A DNA stretch of 64,000 bases, from contig NZ_CP006911.1 of NCBI RefSeq assembly GCF_001281385.1, forward strand, positions 186,001 to 250,000. Reading direction: 5' to 3'. Positions within the stretch are counted from its first letter, which is position 1. Each line of letters opens with the position of its first letter. Under the pieces are notes generated by a model. The model was not told the origin of the DNA. It made no database searches and saw only the letters and a program-made list of their open reading frames with translations. The translations under genes and the position numbers were made by a program. This document shows positions 57,636 to 64,000 of this stretch, piece after piece. Source of the stretch: Candidatus Pseudothioglobus singularis PS1 (lineage in GTDB: Bacteria; Pseudomonadota; Gammaproteobacteria; PS1; Pseudothioglobaceae).

Positions 57636-57678
57636 TTACAAAGTAATTACTATATTATATTTAGCATAATTTAAGATT

Positions 57679-58413
57679 ATGGTTTTCACTCCAGTTGACA
57701 TAATCATCATTTCACTCATCTTTATTTGGATTGGTTTTGTAAGAACAGGCCTTGGTTTTGGCGGCGCAGTCTTAGGTCTTCCACTATTAATGTTGGTTGG
57801 AGGGTCTCCAATTGATTGGCTCCCCATTATTGGGATACATTTACTATTTTTTTCAGGAATTGCGCTCGCAAGATCACTAAAAATAGTCGATTGGGGTTAT
57901 TTAAAGCAGTCACTGCCATGGATTCTGCCTGCAAAAATTATTGGTGTTATAGGTCTAATCAGTCTTCCACCAACCTTAATGACAGTCATAGTTTATTTGA
58001 TAACATCTTTTTATGCATTGACATGGATCATGAACTTTCAAATTGCATCTCGTAGGGGCTGGGGAAGTCGATTGCTGCTTATGCTTGGTGGTTACATTTC
58101 TGGAACATCACTCAATGGTGCGCCATTATTAGTCGCTGTCTACATGCAAAATATTGATCTCAAAAGGCTTAGAAATACTTTGTTTGTTCTATGGTTTTTA
58201 TTAGTTACAATAAAGATGGGGGCATTTTTGATGGTTGACGTATACATTAACTGGCAGTTTTCTTTGATGTTAATTCCAGTCGCAGGACTTGGACACTTTG
58301 TTGGACTCAAAGTACATGATCAAATCATTAATAACGATATCCAGTTCAAAAGATGGATAGGTAGTGCGCTAATTGTTATATGTATAGTAGGTCTATCAAA
58401 AGTAATCTTTTAA
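57679..58413 (+). CDS. TSUP/TauE-SafE family sulfite or organosulfonate exporter-like membrane protein
   Basis: 244 aa with about seven membrane segments. IGFVRTGLGFGGAVLGLPLLMLVGG near 17-40 and LMLGGYISGTSLNGAPLLVAVYMQN near 133-157 are the duplicated TauE motifs. TSUP proteins move sulfite, sulfoacetate or similar anions across the inner membrane. Because SuyAB at 40-42 kb would free sulfite, this is a candidate exporter, although it is not clustered with those genes. It lies 43 nt after glmM and converges with the Lrp gene. Confidence 0.82.
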   Translation: MVFTPVDIIIISLIFIWIGFVRTGLGFGGAVLGLPLLMLVGGSPIDWLPIIGIHLLFFSGIALARSLKIVDWGYLKQSLPWILPAKIIGVIGLISLPPTLMTVIVYLITSFYALTWIMNFQIASRRGWGSRLLLMLGGYISGTSLNGAPLLVAVYMQNIDLKRLRNTLFVLWFLLVTIKMGAFLMVDVYINWQFSLMLIPVAGLGHFVGLKVHDQIINNDIQFKRWIGSALIVICIVGLSKVIF

Positions 58414-58432
58414 TGGCATTACTTATAACGAG

Positions 58433-58894
58433 CTAATCCATTGTGTTGATAGGTATTTCGGTTGTGCTTTTAATTTCTTCAATAGCAAAATTAGAAGTCA
58501 CCTTTAGAAATTTAACTTTTTCAATTAAGTTTTTATAAAAATTGTCATAGCTCTCTATGTCGCTCACAACCACTTTAAGAAGGTAGTCTGTTTCACCGCT
58601 CATACGATAACATTCAATGACTTCAGGGATCTCTTTAACGGTATCAGCAAAAACACTAATTCTTTCTTGGTTATGATTAGTTACAGTGACACCAACCATC
58701 GCAGTGACATTGGAGCCAACCCTCTTTCGATTAACCAGAGCAACCGTTTTATTTATATAGCCATTATTTTTAAGCTGGTTGATTCTCTTCCAGCAGGGTG
58801 TTGTTGATAAATGTACCTCAGAGGAAAGATCTTGGATTGTGAGTTCAGCGTTATGCTGTAGTAGTTTTAATAGTTTAATATCGATTGCGTCCAT
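58433..58894 (-). CDS. Lrp/AsnC-family transcriptional regulator
   Basis: 153 aa. The N-terminal DAIDIKLLKLLQHNAELTIQDLSSEVHLSTTPCWKRINQLKNNGYI is the classic Lrp helix-turn-helix (1-47), and the C-terminal half is the RAM ligand-binding domain (IECYRMSGETDYLLKVVVSDIESY). It responds to amino acids and forms octamers in relatives. Divergent from cysI and convergent with the TSUP gene, so it may control either. Effector unknown. Confidence 0.92.
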   Translation of the reverse strand: MDAIDIKLLKLLQHNAELTIQDLSSEVHLSTTPCWKRINQLKNNGYINKTVALVNRKRVGSNVTAMVGVTVTNHNQERISVFADTVKEIPEVIECYRMSGETDYLLKVVVSDIESYDNFYKNLIEKVKFLKVTSNFAIEEIKSTTEIPINTMD

Positions 58895-59038
58895 AATGTT
58901 ATCTAAAAAAGGTACAAAATATAATATTATTCTTTATATGATATATTTCTAAGAAAAAATTCCTTTTTTATTTCTTTTTATAATTGAAAATAGAATATTT
59001 TACTATAATTCTGCGTAATATATTAATTATTCAAAAAG

Positions 59039-60676
59039 ATGTATCAATACAGCGTAGAGGATAAGCAGTTTTTAGTTGAGCGAGTCGATCAATTTGAAAA
59101 GCAATTAAAGCGGCACTTGTCTGGTGAACTAGATGAAGATAAATTCAGAAGCTTAAGGCTTAGGAATGGTCTCTACATGGAGCTTCACGCGCACATGCTA
59201 AGAATTGCAATTCCTTATGGTATCTTGGCTTCAGATCAGCTCAGAGCGCTTGCAGATGTTGCTGACAAGTATGACCGTGGTTTTGGACACTTTACAACGC
59301 GGCAAAATATTCAGTTCAATTGGATACAGCTCCCTGAGATTGCCAATTTACTTCGTGATTTAACAGATTCCGGACTCCATGCAATCCAAACCAGCGGTAA
59401 AGCCACAAGGAATATCACTGCAGACCCTTTATCGGGCTTAACTGAAGGAGAGATTGAAGATGCGAGGCCATATTGTGAGCTGATTAGGCGATGGTTTAAC
59501 CTGCATCCAGAATTCTCATGGCTTCCTGGTAAATTTAAAATTGCTATTAATGGCGCAAAGCTTGATGAAACTGCATTAAGAATCCATGACCTAGGCTTAA
59601 GATTGGTTCGAAATGAAAATGGAGATCTAGGCTTTAGCGTTTTCGTGGGAGGTGGTTTAGGGGCAGCAGCTATGATCGCCGCTGAAACAGCATCCTTTGT
59701 TCCAGTTGTTGACATACTAAGCTACCTAGAATCATCACTGAGAATATACAATTTAAAGGGTCGCAGAGACCATCAAAAGAAACTGCGCATTAAGTTCCTT
59801 GTTCGAGAATTAGGTGCAACTGAGTTTTCAAAATTGGTTGATGAAGATTGGCAACAAACTAAAGATGATCCTGATTTGAAATTAAATTTAAACGAATTAG
59901 AGAGCCTAAAGAAAGATTTCGCTTTACCAATTAAGCCTATTGATCTTGATGGTTTTAAGGACAAAGTCGACTTCAATTACAGTATTTGGAAGAAAAACAA
60001 TGTCCGAAGCCATAAAGTTTCTGGCTACAGCATTGTCAATATCTCTCTTACCAAGCTGGGAACTGCCCCGGGAGATGCAACATCAGCGCAGATGAGAATT
60101 CTTGCAAAACTCGCTGATGAGTTCAGTTCGGGAGAGATTAGAACAACCAAAAGGCAAACGATTGTGTTTCCTTTTGTTCGAAAAGATCAAGTATTTGACC
60201 TATGGAAATCATTAGAGCAGTATGACCTCTCAAGTCCTCACCAAGGGACACTGGCTCAGATTGTTGCCTGCCCAGGAAGGGATTATTGTGATTTAGCAAA
60301 GGCGGTCTCTATCCCAATAGCTACAAGGGTTCAAGAGCGATTCAATGATATGAATAGGTTACTTGATATTGGAGATTTAAAGATTAATATTTCTGGCTGT
60401 GAGAATTCATGTGCCCACCACCATATCGCTGATATTGGTCTTTTGGGTATGCAAAAAAATGGTGAAGAGTACTATCAAATTACCCTGGCAGGAGAGACAC
60501 TTCATGAGACTAACATTGGTAAAAAGTTAGGCCCCTCTGTAAGCGGGGAAACAATAGTTGATGCCGTTGAAGACATCGTCAATGTATACATAGACAACCG
60601 TCAGCAGGAAGAAAAATTTACTGATGTATTTAAGCGGATTGGTATAACACCCTTTAAGGAGAAGGTCTATGGATGA
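59039..60676 (+). CDS. cysI: Sulfite reductase hemoprotein subunit (nitrite/sulfite reductase family)
   Basis: 545 aa siroheme and [4Fe-4S] enzyme. FGHFTTRQNIQFNWI (about 81-95) and the ribbon TRQT motif TTKRQTIVFPF are typical. The cluster cysteines are in CPGRDYCDLA (about 417-426) and SGCENSCAHHH (about 453-463). It reduces sulfite to sulfide in assimilation. Instead of a CysJ flavoprotein it is followed by DUF934 and, 60 nt on, by a ferredoxin-NADP reductase, indicating a ferredoxin-type electron supply. A TATAAT (59004-59009) lies 29 nt upstream of the start. A nitrite reductase role is less likely given the DUF934 partner. Confidence 0.9.
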   Translation: MYQYSVEDKQFLVERVDQFEKQLKRHLSGELDEDKFRSLRLRNGLYMELHAHMLRIAIPYGILASDQLRALADVADKYDRGFGHFTTRQNIQFNWIQLPEIANLLRDLTDSGLHAIQTSGKATRNITADPLSGLTEGEIEDARPYCELIRRWFNLHPEFSWLPGKFKIAINGAKLDETALRIHDLGLRLVRNENGDLGFSVFVGGGLGAAAMIAAETASFVPVVDILSYLESSLRIYNLKGRRDHQKKLRIKFLVRELGATEFSKLVDEDWQQTKDDPDLKLNLNELESLKKDFALPIKPIDLDGFKDKVDFNYSIWKKNNVRSHKVSGYSIVNISLTKLGTAPGDATSAQMRILAKLADEFSSGEIRTTKRQTIVFPFVRKDQVFDLWKSLEQYDLSSPHQGTLAQIVACPGRDYCDLAKAVSIPIATRVQERFNDMNRLLDIGDLKINISGCENSCAHHHIADIGLLGMQKNGEEYYQITLAGETLHETNIGKKLGPSVSGETIVDAVEDIVNVYIDNRQQEEKFTDVFKRIGITPFKEKVYG

Positions 60677-61109
60677 AATAAAAAATCCAATCAGTCTCAT
60701 TAATAAAGATTATGAAACGATAAACCTTGTTACATTTGAAGAGTGGCTCGAAGACAGCGACAAATTATCGAGGCTTGGTGTTGGCCTAATATTAGATCCC
60801 TCGAACGATGTTGGATTAATAAAAGAAAGCCTCGACTCTATTGAATTAATTGCTTTAGATTTTAGAAACTTTGATGATGGAAGAGGCTACTCTCAAGCTT
60901 ACTTTTTGAGCAAAAGGTGGAAGTTTAAAGGTGAGATTGTTGGTATCAATGCCCACCTTGATCAACTTCAGTTTATGATCAGGTCTGGCATTACGAGTTA
61001 TCAGTTACTCGAGTCTTACAAGGGTTTTAATGAGGAAGATTACTCTAACGGATTCAGTATTTGCTACCAGGCTGCAGCAAACAACAATGGCCTCAATTTA
61101 AAGTATTAA
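60669..61109 (+). CDS. DUF934 sulfite-reductase accessory protein
   Basis: 146 aa DUF934 protein. The FRNFDDGRGYSQAYFLSKRWKFKGEIVG segment (about 60-87) is the family hallmark. It is almost always found downstream of sulfite reductase genes and is believed to assist assimilation, but its exact role is unknown. It overlaps cysI by 8 nt. cysH, the usual third gene, is not here. Confidence 0.88.
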   Translation: MDEIKNPISLINKDYETINLVTFEEWLEDSDKLSRLGVGLILDPSNDVGLIKESLDSIELIALDFRNFDDGRGYSQAYFLSKRWKFKGEIVGINAHLDQLQFMIRSGITSYQLLESYKGFNEEDYSNGFSICYQAAANNNGLNLKY

Positions 61110-61171
61110 TTTAAGAGTATAATAAAACCGTTTTTTTAACAAAAAATGTTGATAAATTAAGGAAAGAATTT

Positions 61172-61942
61172 ATGTCAGTAATGACCGAAAAAGTAACCCA
61201 TGTACACCACTGGAATGATAACTTATTTAGTTTTCGAACCACTAGAGATCCAGGCTATAGATTTAAAAACGGTCATTTCACAATGATTGGACTTCCATCA
61301 GATGATCGCCCTTTAATGAGGGCTTACAGCATTACAAGTTCTAATCATGAGGAAGAGCTGGAATTCTTCAGTATTAAGGTTCAGGATGGAGCGCTCACCT
61401 CAAAGCTACAAAACCTTCAGGTAGGTGACGAGGTTCTGGTTGGAAAGCGCTCAACAGGAACCTTAGTTCCGGATAATATGCTGCCTGGACGCTTCCTTTA
61501 TTTGTTAGCTACTGGCACTGGGCTGGCTCCCTTTATGAGCATCATTAAGGACCCCGAAATTTATGATCAATTTGAACGCATTATTTTGGCTCATGGTGTT
61601 CGTGAGGTTTCAGAGCTAGCTTATTCTGACTATATTGAAAATGTTCTTCCCAATGATGAATACTTGGGAGAAATGGTGCGTGACAAACTCGTTTATTATC
61701 CAACTGTAACGCGTGAGCCATACAAGAATAATGGACGTCTGACAACGCTTATGGAGTGTGGCAAGTTATTTTTAGATTTGGATCAGCCACATCCTACATT
61801 GGAAGATGATCGCTTTATGATGTGTGGTAGTCCAAGTATGCTTAAAGATTTAGTTGCCATTTTAGAGTCCAAGGGTTTTATTGAGGCGCGCAATATCAAT
61901 CCAGGGCACTTTGTTATTGAGCGTGCTTTTGTAGAATCCTAG
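61172..61942 (+). CDS. fpr: Ferredoxin-NADP reductase
   Basis: 256 aa. RAYSITSSNHEEELEFFSIKV (about 50-70) is the FAD-binding RxYS region, and LLATGTGLAPFMSII (about 110-124) the nucleotide-binding motif; the protein ends in FVIERAFVES, the FAD-stacking C-terminus. It shuttles electrons between NADPH and ferredoxin or flavodoxin in the cytoplasm. Next to the sulfite reductase, it could drive the hemoprotein through ferredoxin. A TATAAT at 61118-61123 suggests its own promoter. Ribosome site AAGGAAAG precedes the ATG. Confidence 0.9.
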   Translation: MSVMTEKVTHVHHWNDNLFSFRTTRDPGYRFKNGHFTMIGLPSDDRPLMRAYSITSSNHEEELEFFSIKVQDGALTSKLQNLQVGDEVLVGKRSTGTLVPDNMLPGRFLYLLATGTGLAPFMSIIKDPEIYDQFERIILAHGVREVSELAYSDYIENVLPNDEYLGEMVRDKLVYYPTVTREPYKNNGRLTTLMECGKLFLDLDQPHPTLEDDRFMMCGSPSMLKDLVAILESKGFIEARNINPGHFVIERAFVES

Positions 61943-61998
61943 ATTTTAATTAGTCTTTCAGTCTTTTTCACTCGCAATTACTAAATGTCTCTTATGGC

Positions 61999-62020
61999 AA
62001 AGCCAGTTGTGGCTTTTCAT
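61999..62020 (+). terminator. Possible short terminator after fpr
   Basis: AAAGCCA (61999-62005) pairs with TGGCTTT (62010-62016) across a GTTG loop, followed by a brief T-containing tail. The stem is 7 bp, so it is only a modest terminator. Confidence 0.4.
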
Positions 62021-62071
62021 TCATAGTGAAAGAAGAAAGTTAACTATATTTAGTTTAAAATTACTAAGTAT

Positions 62072-62797
62072 ATGAATGAGAATTTTTTAGTTCTTTTAGG
62101 CTTAGGAAATACCGCAAAAGCTGAAGGAAAATCCTTAGTAGGGCAAATAGATGCAGTCTTACCTCAGACGCAATGTACCCAGTGCGACTTTGATGGATGT
62201 AAGCCGTATGCTGAAGCAATTGCAGCGGGAGAAGCTGAAATAAATCAGTGCCCACCTGGGGGTCAGGATGGAATTAACGCTCTTGCAGAACTTCTAGGGC
62301 GAGAAACGCTGCCATTAAATAAAGCTCATGGAGAAACAAAACCGAGGCGAATAGCTGTGGTTGATGAAAAAGTCTGTATAGGATGTACTCTCTGTATACA
62401 GGCTTGTCCAGTAGATGCTTTTGTAGGCTCTTCAAAGGTTATGACGCAGGTGATTGCAGAAGAATGTACTGGCTGCGATTTATGCTTGCCCGTTTGCCCA
62501 GTTGACTGTATAGATATGATTGAGTCTAACCCAATTGAACGTGGAAATAATATACTGCAGAATGAAACTTTAAACATTAGGCAAGATCAAGAGAGGGCAA
62601 TCCGAGACAATTGGAGAAACAGATTTGAGTTTCATCAATCTCGTATAGAGAGAAACAAGCGCGAAAGAGATGAGCTATTAAAATCAAAAATGATTGCCTT
62701 AAAAGAAAAAATGGCAAAGGATAAGGCTCAAAAAGAAAAAATTAATGCAGCAATGCTGCGAATCAAAAATGCAAAGGAAAAAAATGAAACTAAGTGA
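62072..62797 (+). CDS. rnfB: RnfB-type electron-transport protein (soluble form)
   Basis: 241 aa. It begins after a short leader with [21 protein letters not shown] (about 30-50), the RnfB four-Cys [4Fe-4S] motif, and continues with two ferredoxin clusters, [18 protein letters not shown] (about 100-117) and [20 protein letters not shown] (about 131-150). The N-terminal membrane helix of complex-bound RnfB is absent and the C-terminus (about 165-241) is a charged Lys/Glu coil. The other Rnf subunits are not encoded here, so it may act as a free electron carrier. It overlaps queA's start. Confidence 0.85.
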   Translation: MNENFLVLLGLGNTAKAEGKSLVGQIDAVLPQTQCTQCDFDGCKPYAEAIAAGEAEINQCPPGGQDGINALAELLGRETLPLNKAHGETKPRRIAVVDEKVCIGCTLCIQACPVDAFVGSSKVMTQVIAEECTGCDLCLPVCPVDCIDMIESNPIERGNNILQNETLNIRQDQERAIRDNWRNRFEFHQSRIERNKRERDELLKSKMIALKEKMAKDKAQKEKINAAMLRIKNAKEKNETK

Positions 62798-63797
62798 CTT
62801 TGATTTCGAGTTGCCTGAATCATTAATTGCTCAACACCCAAGCCACAAAAGAACTGACTCACGCCTTCTGGTGAGGGGTCATGATTTAGTTGACAGTCAT
62901 TTTGCTGACTTAGGCCTATTTCTTAAGCCAAAAGATTTACTTATTCTTAATGATACAAGAGTTATTCCAGCAAGATTATTTGGTCACAAAGAGTCAGGTG
63001 GAAAAGTTGAGGTGTTAATAGAAAGATTAATTAATGAAAGGGAGGCCAGGGCGATGATTAAATCAAGCAGGTCTCCTAAGTTGGGAAGTTACATCATTCT
63101 AGAAAATGACTGCCAGTTTCAGGTGACCTCAAAGAATGATGGAATATATAACATCTACTTTGATACAGGCTCTATCCTTGAAACGCTCAATGAAATTGGA
63201 CATATGCCATTGCCACCTTATATTGTTAGAGATGACTCAAATGAGGATGCCAAAAGGTATCAGACAGTCTATGCAAAAAATGATGGCGCCGTTGCAGCTC
63301 CTACGGCAGGACTTCACTTTGATGATGAACTACTAGCTAATCTGAAGGAGCAGGGCGTTGATCATGCTTTCGTAACCCTTCATGTTGGAGCTGGAACTTT
63401 TCAGCCTGTCAAAGTTGAAAATATTAAAGCTCACAAAATGCATAGTGAGCAGTACGAAATTAATCAGGACACCGTAGACAAGATAGAGAGAGCCAAGGTA
63501 GAGGGAGGTCGTGTAATAGCGGTAGGTACAACTGCTGTAAGAACGTTAGAGTCTGCATCTTTGGGCGGCAACCTTAGAAGCCAAAAAAGTGATACCGAGA
63601 TATTTATTTATCCGGGCTTTAAGTTTCAAGTGGTTGACGCAATGATCACAAACTTCCACTTACCAAAATCATCATTACTTATGCTGGTTAGCGCCTTTAT
63701 AGGTTTTGAAGAGATGCATCAAACGTATCAGCACGCTATCAGTAAAGAGTACCGTTTCTTTAGTTACGGCGATGCTATGCTTTTAGAAAAAAGCTAG
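62784..63797 (+). CDS. queA: S-adenosylmethionine:tRNA ribosyltransferase-isomerase
   Basis: About 337 aa from the ATG at 62784, chosen because it gives the standard [20 protein letters not shown]-terminus and follows an AAAGGA ribosome site; the frame extends further upstream into rnf[13 protein letters not shown], the AAPTAGLHF motif (about 161-169) and the C-terminal [15 protein letters not shown] are typical of QueA. It transfers the ribosyl group of SAM to 7-aminomethyl-7-deazaguanine in tRNA, forming epoxyqueuosine. Overlap with rnfB indicates co-transcription. Confidence 0.94.
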   Translation: MKLSDFDFELPESLIAQHPSHKRTDSRLLVRGHDLVDSHFADLGLFLKPKDLLILNDTRVIPARLFGHKESGGKVEVLIERLINEREARAMIKSSRSPKLGSYIILENDCQFQVTSKNDGIYNIYFDTGSILETLNEIGHMPLPPYIVRDDSNEDAKRYQTVYAKNDGAVAAPTAGLHFDDELLANLKEQGVDHAFVTLHVGAGTFQPVKVENIKAHKMHSEQYEINQDTVDKIERAKVEGGRVIAVGTTAVRTLESASLGGNLRSQKSDTEIFIYPGFKFQVVDAMITNFHLPKSSLLMLVSAFIGFEEMHQTYQHAISKEYRFFSYGDAMLLEKS

Positions 63798-64000
63798 ACT
63801 CTTGGGTTTGTTGAAAGGTGCTTTGAAAGCAGAAAAATTAGGAAGGCTAATATTGGTAAAAGCAAAAAGCTCGTTTTAATTGAAGTGAATTCAGCAATAA
63901 GGCCTATAAATAGGGGGCCAAGCAGCATGCCGCCATATCCAAGGGTTGCAATGCTCGCAATAGCTGACCCTTGGGAAATTTCTTTGTCTTTACCTGCACG
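63794..64000 (-). CDS. C-terminal end of an MFS transporter, cut by window
   Basis: On the minus strand an open frame of 69 codons runs from the window edge to a TAG at 63794-63796. It reads KEISQGSAIASIATLGYGG, then MLLGPLFIGLIAEF and a final hydrophobic segment, as the last helices of a major facilitator superfamily protein. It converges with queA and overlaps its stop by 3-4 nt. The substrate cannot be inferred from this part. Confidence 0.7.
   Translation of the reverse strand, partial: RAGKDKEISQGSAIASIATLGYGGMLLGPLFIGLIAEFTSIKTSFLLLPILAFLIFLLSKHLSTNPRV

Noticed and set aside
57632-57650. Two copies of the palindrome GTAATTAC at the glmM stop as a terminator
   Set aside because: Only short A/T-rich arms and no T-run; not convincing, although a similar TAATTA motif occurs in the hairpin at 36502-36522.

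Overview
The window is 64 kb of compact, AT-rich bacterial chromosome with short intergenic gaps and operon-style gene packing. Gene families (tmRNA tag ending ALAA, tyrS, proA, holA, ftsH-folP-glmM, assimilatory sulfite reductase with DUF934, RnfB, queA) together with many uptake and catabolic systems for small marine organic solutes suggest a marine gammaproteobacterium. The mix is reminiscent of the SUP05/ARCTIC96BD-19 (Candidatus Thioglobus) group, but that assignment is inference from gene content and not a computed phylogeny.

Layout. (1) 1-6.9 kb, + strand: a tightly coupled operon with three consecutive ureohydrolase (arginase/agmatinase fold) paralogues, two of them with damaged active sites, then an unrecognised protein, an aldehyde dehydrogenase, a class III CoA-transferase and an HMG-CoA-lyase-type enzyme. 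(2) 6.9-11.1 kb, - strand: DUF1289, a dimethylglycine/sarcosine dehydrogenase-like flavoprotein and an MttB-family methyltransferase without an in-frame amber codon, probably for methylated amines. (3) 11.2-28.3 kb: a complete inositol catabolic island. iolA (mmsA) is divergent from a sugar ABC transporter, then iolG, an RpiR regulator, iolB, an iolC-DUF2090 fusion, iolD, a phytanoyl-CoA-hydroxylase-like Fe/2-oxoglutarate oxygenase, iolE, a second Gfo/Idh dehydrogenase, a second PfkB kinase, a second IolB-like protein and iolJ. (4) 28.3-33 kb: DAHP synthase, a DUF6279 lipoprotein, an orphan ABC-2 permease and a GMC oxidoreductase. (5) 33.2-41.9 kb: a TRAP transporter facing a - strand operon suyA-suyB-hpsN-SDR-Zn dehydrogenase-gntR, which reads as a 2,3-dihydroxypropane-1-sulfonate (DHPS) pathway ending in pyruvate plus sulfite. 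(6) 42-49.5 kb: small proteins, pckA, a 38-codon membrane peptide, a DegT aminotransferase, a YhiN flavoprotein, a YeiH transporter and a HAD protein without its catalytic aspartates. (7) 49.5-64 kb: housekeeping genes (tmRNA, tyrS, proA, holA, ftsH, folP, glmM), a TSUP exporter, an Lrp regulator, sulfite reductase with DUF934 and ferredoxin-NADP reductase, a soluble RnfB, queA and the end of an MFS gene.

How the parts work together: the inositol and DHPS regions both deliver C3 units and acetyl-CoA to central metabolism, and pckA lies between them and the housekeeping block. Sulfite freed by SuyAB could be assimilated by CysI or exported by the TSUP or YeiH proteins. The promoters of the two solute-binding-protein genes (13.0 and 33.2 kb) share a 25-bp element with 22 identical positions. 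Both genes are followed by a strong hairpin terminator before the permease genes, so they share one regulatory layout. The least explained parts are the ureohydrolase trio with its downstream CoA-linked enzymes and the 2-oxoglutarate oxygenase inside the inositol operon.
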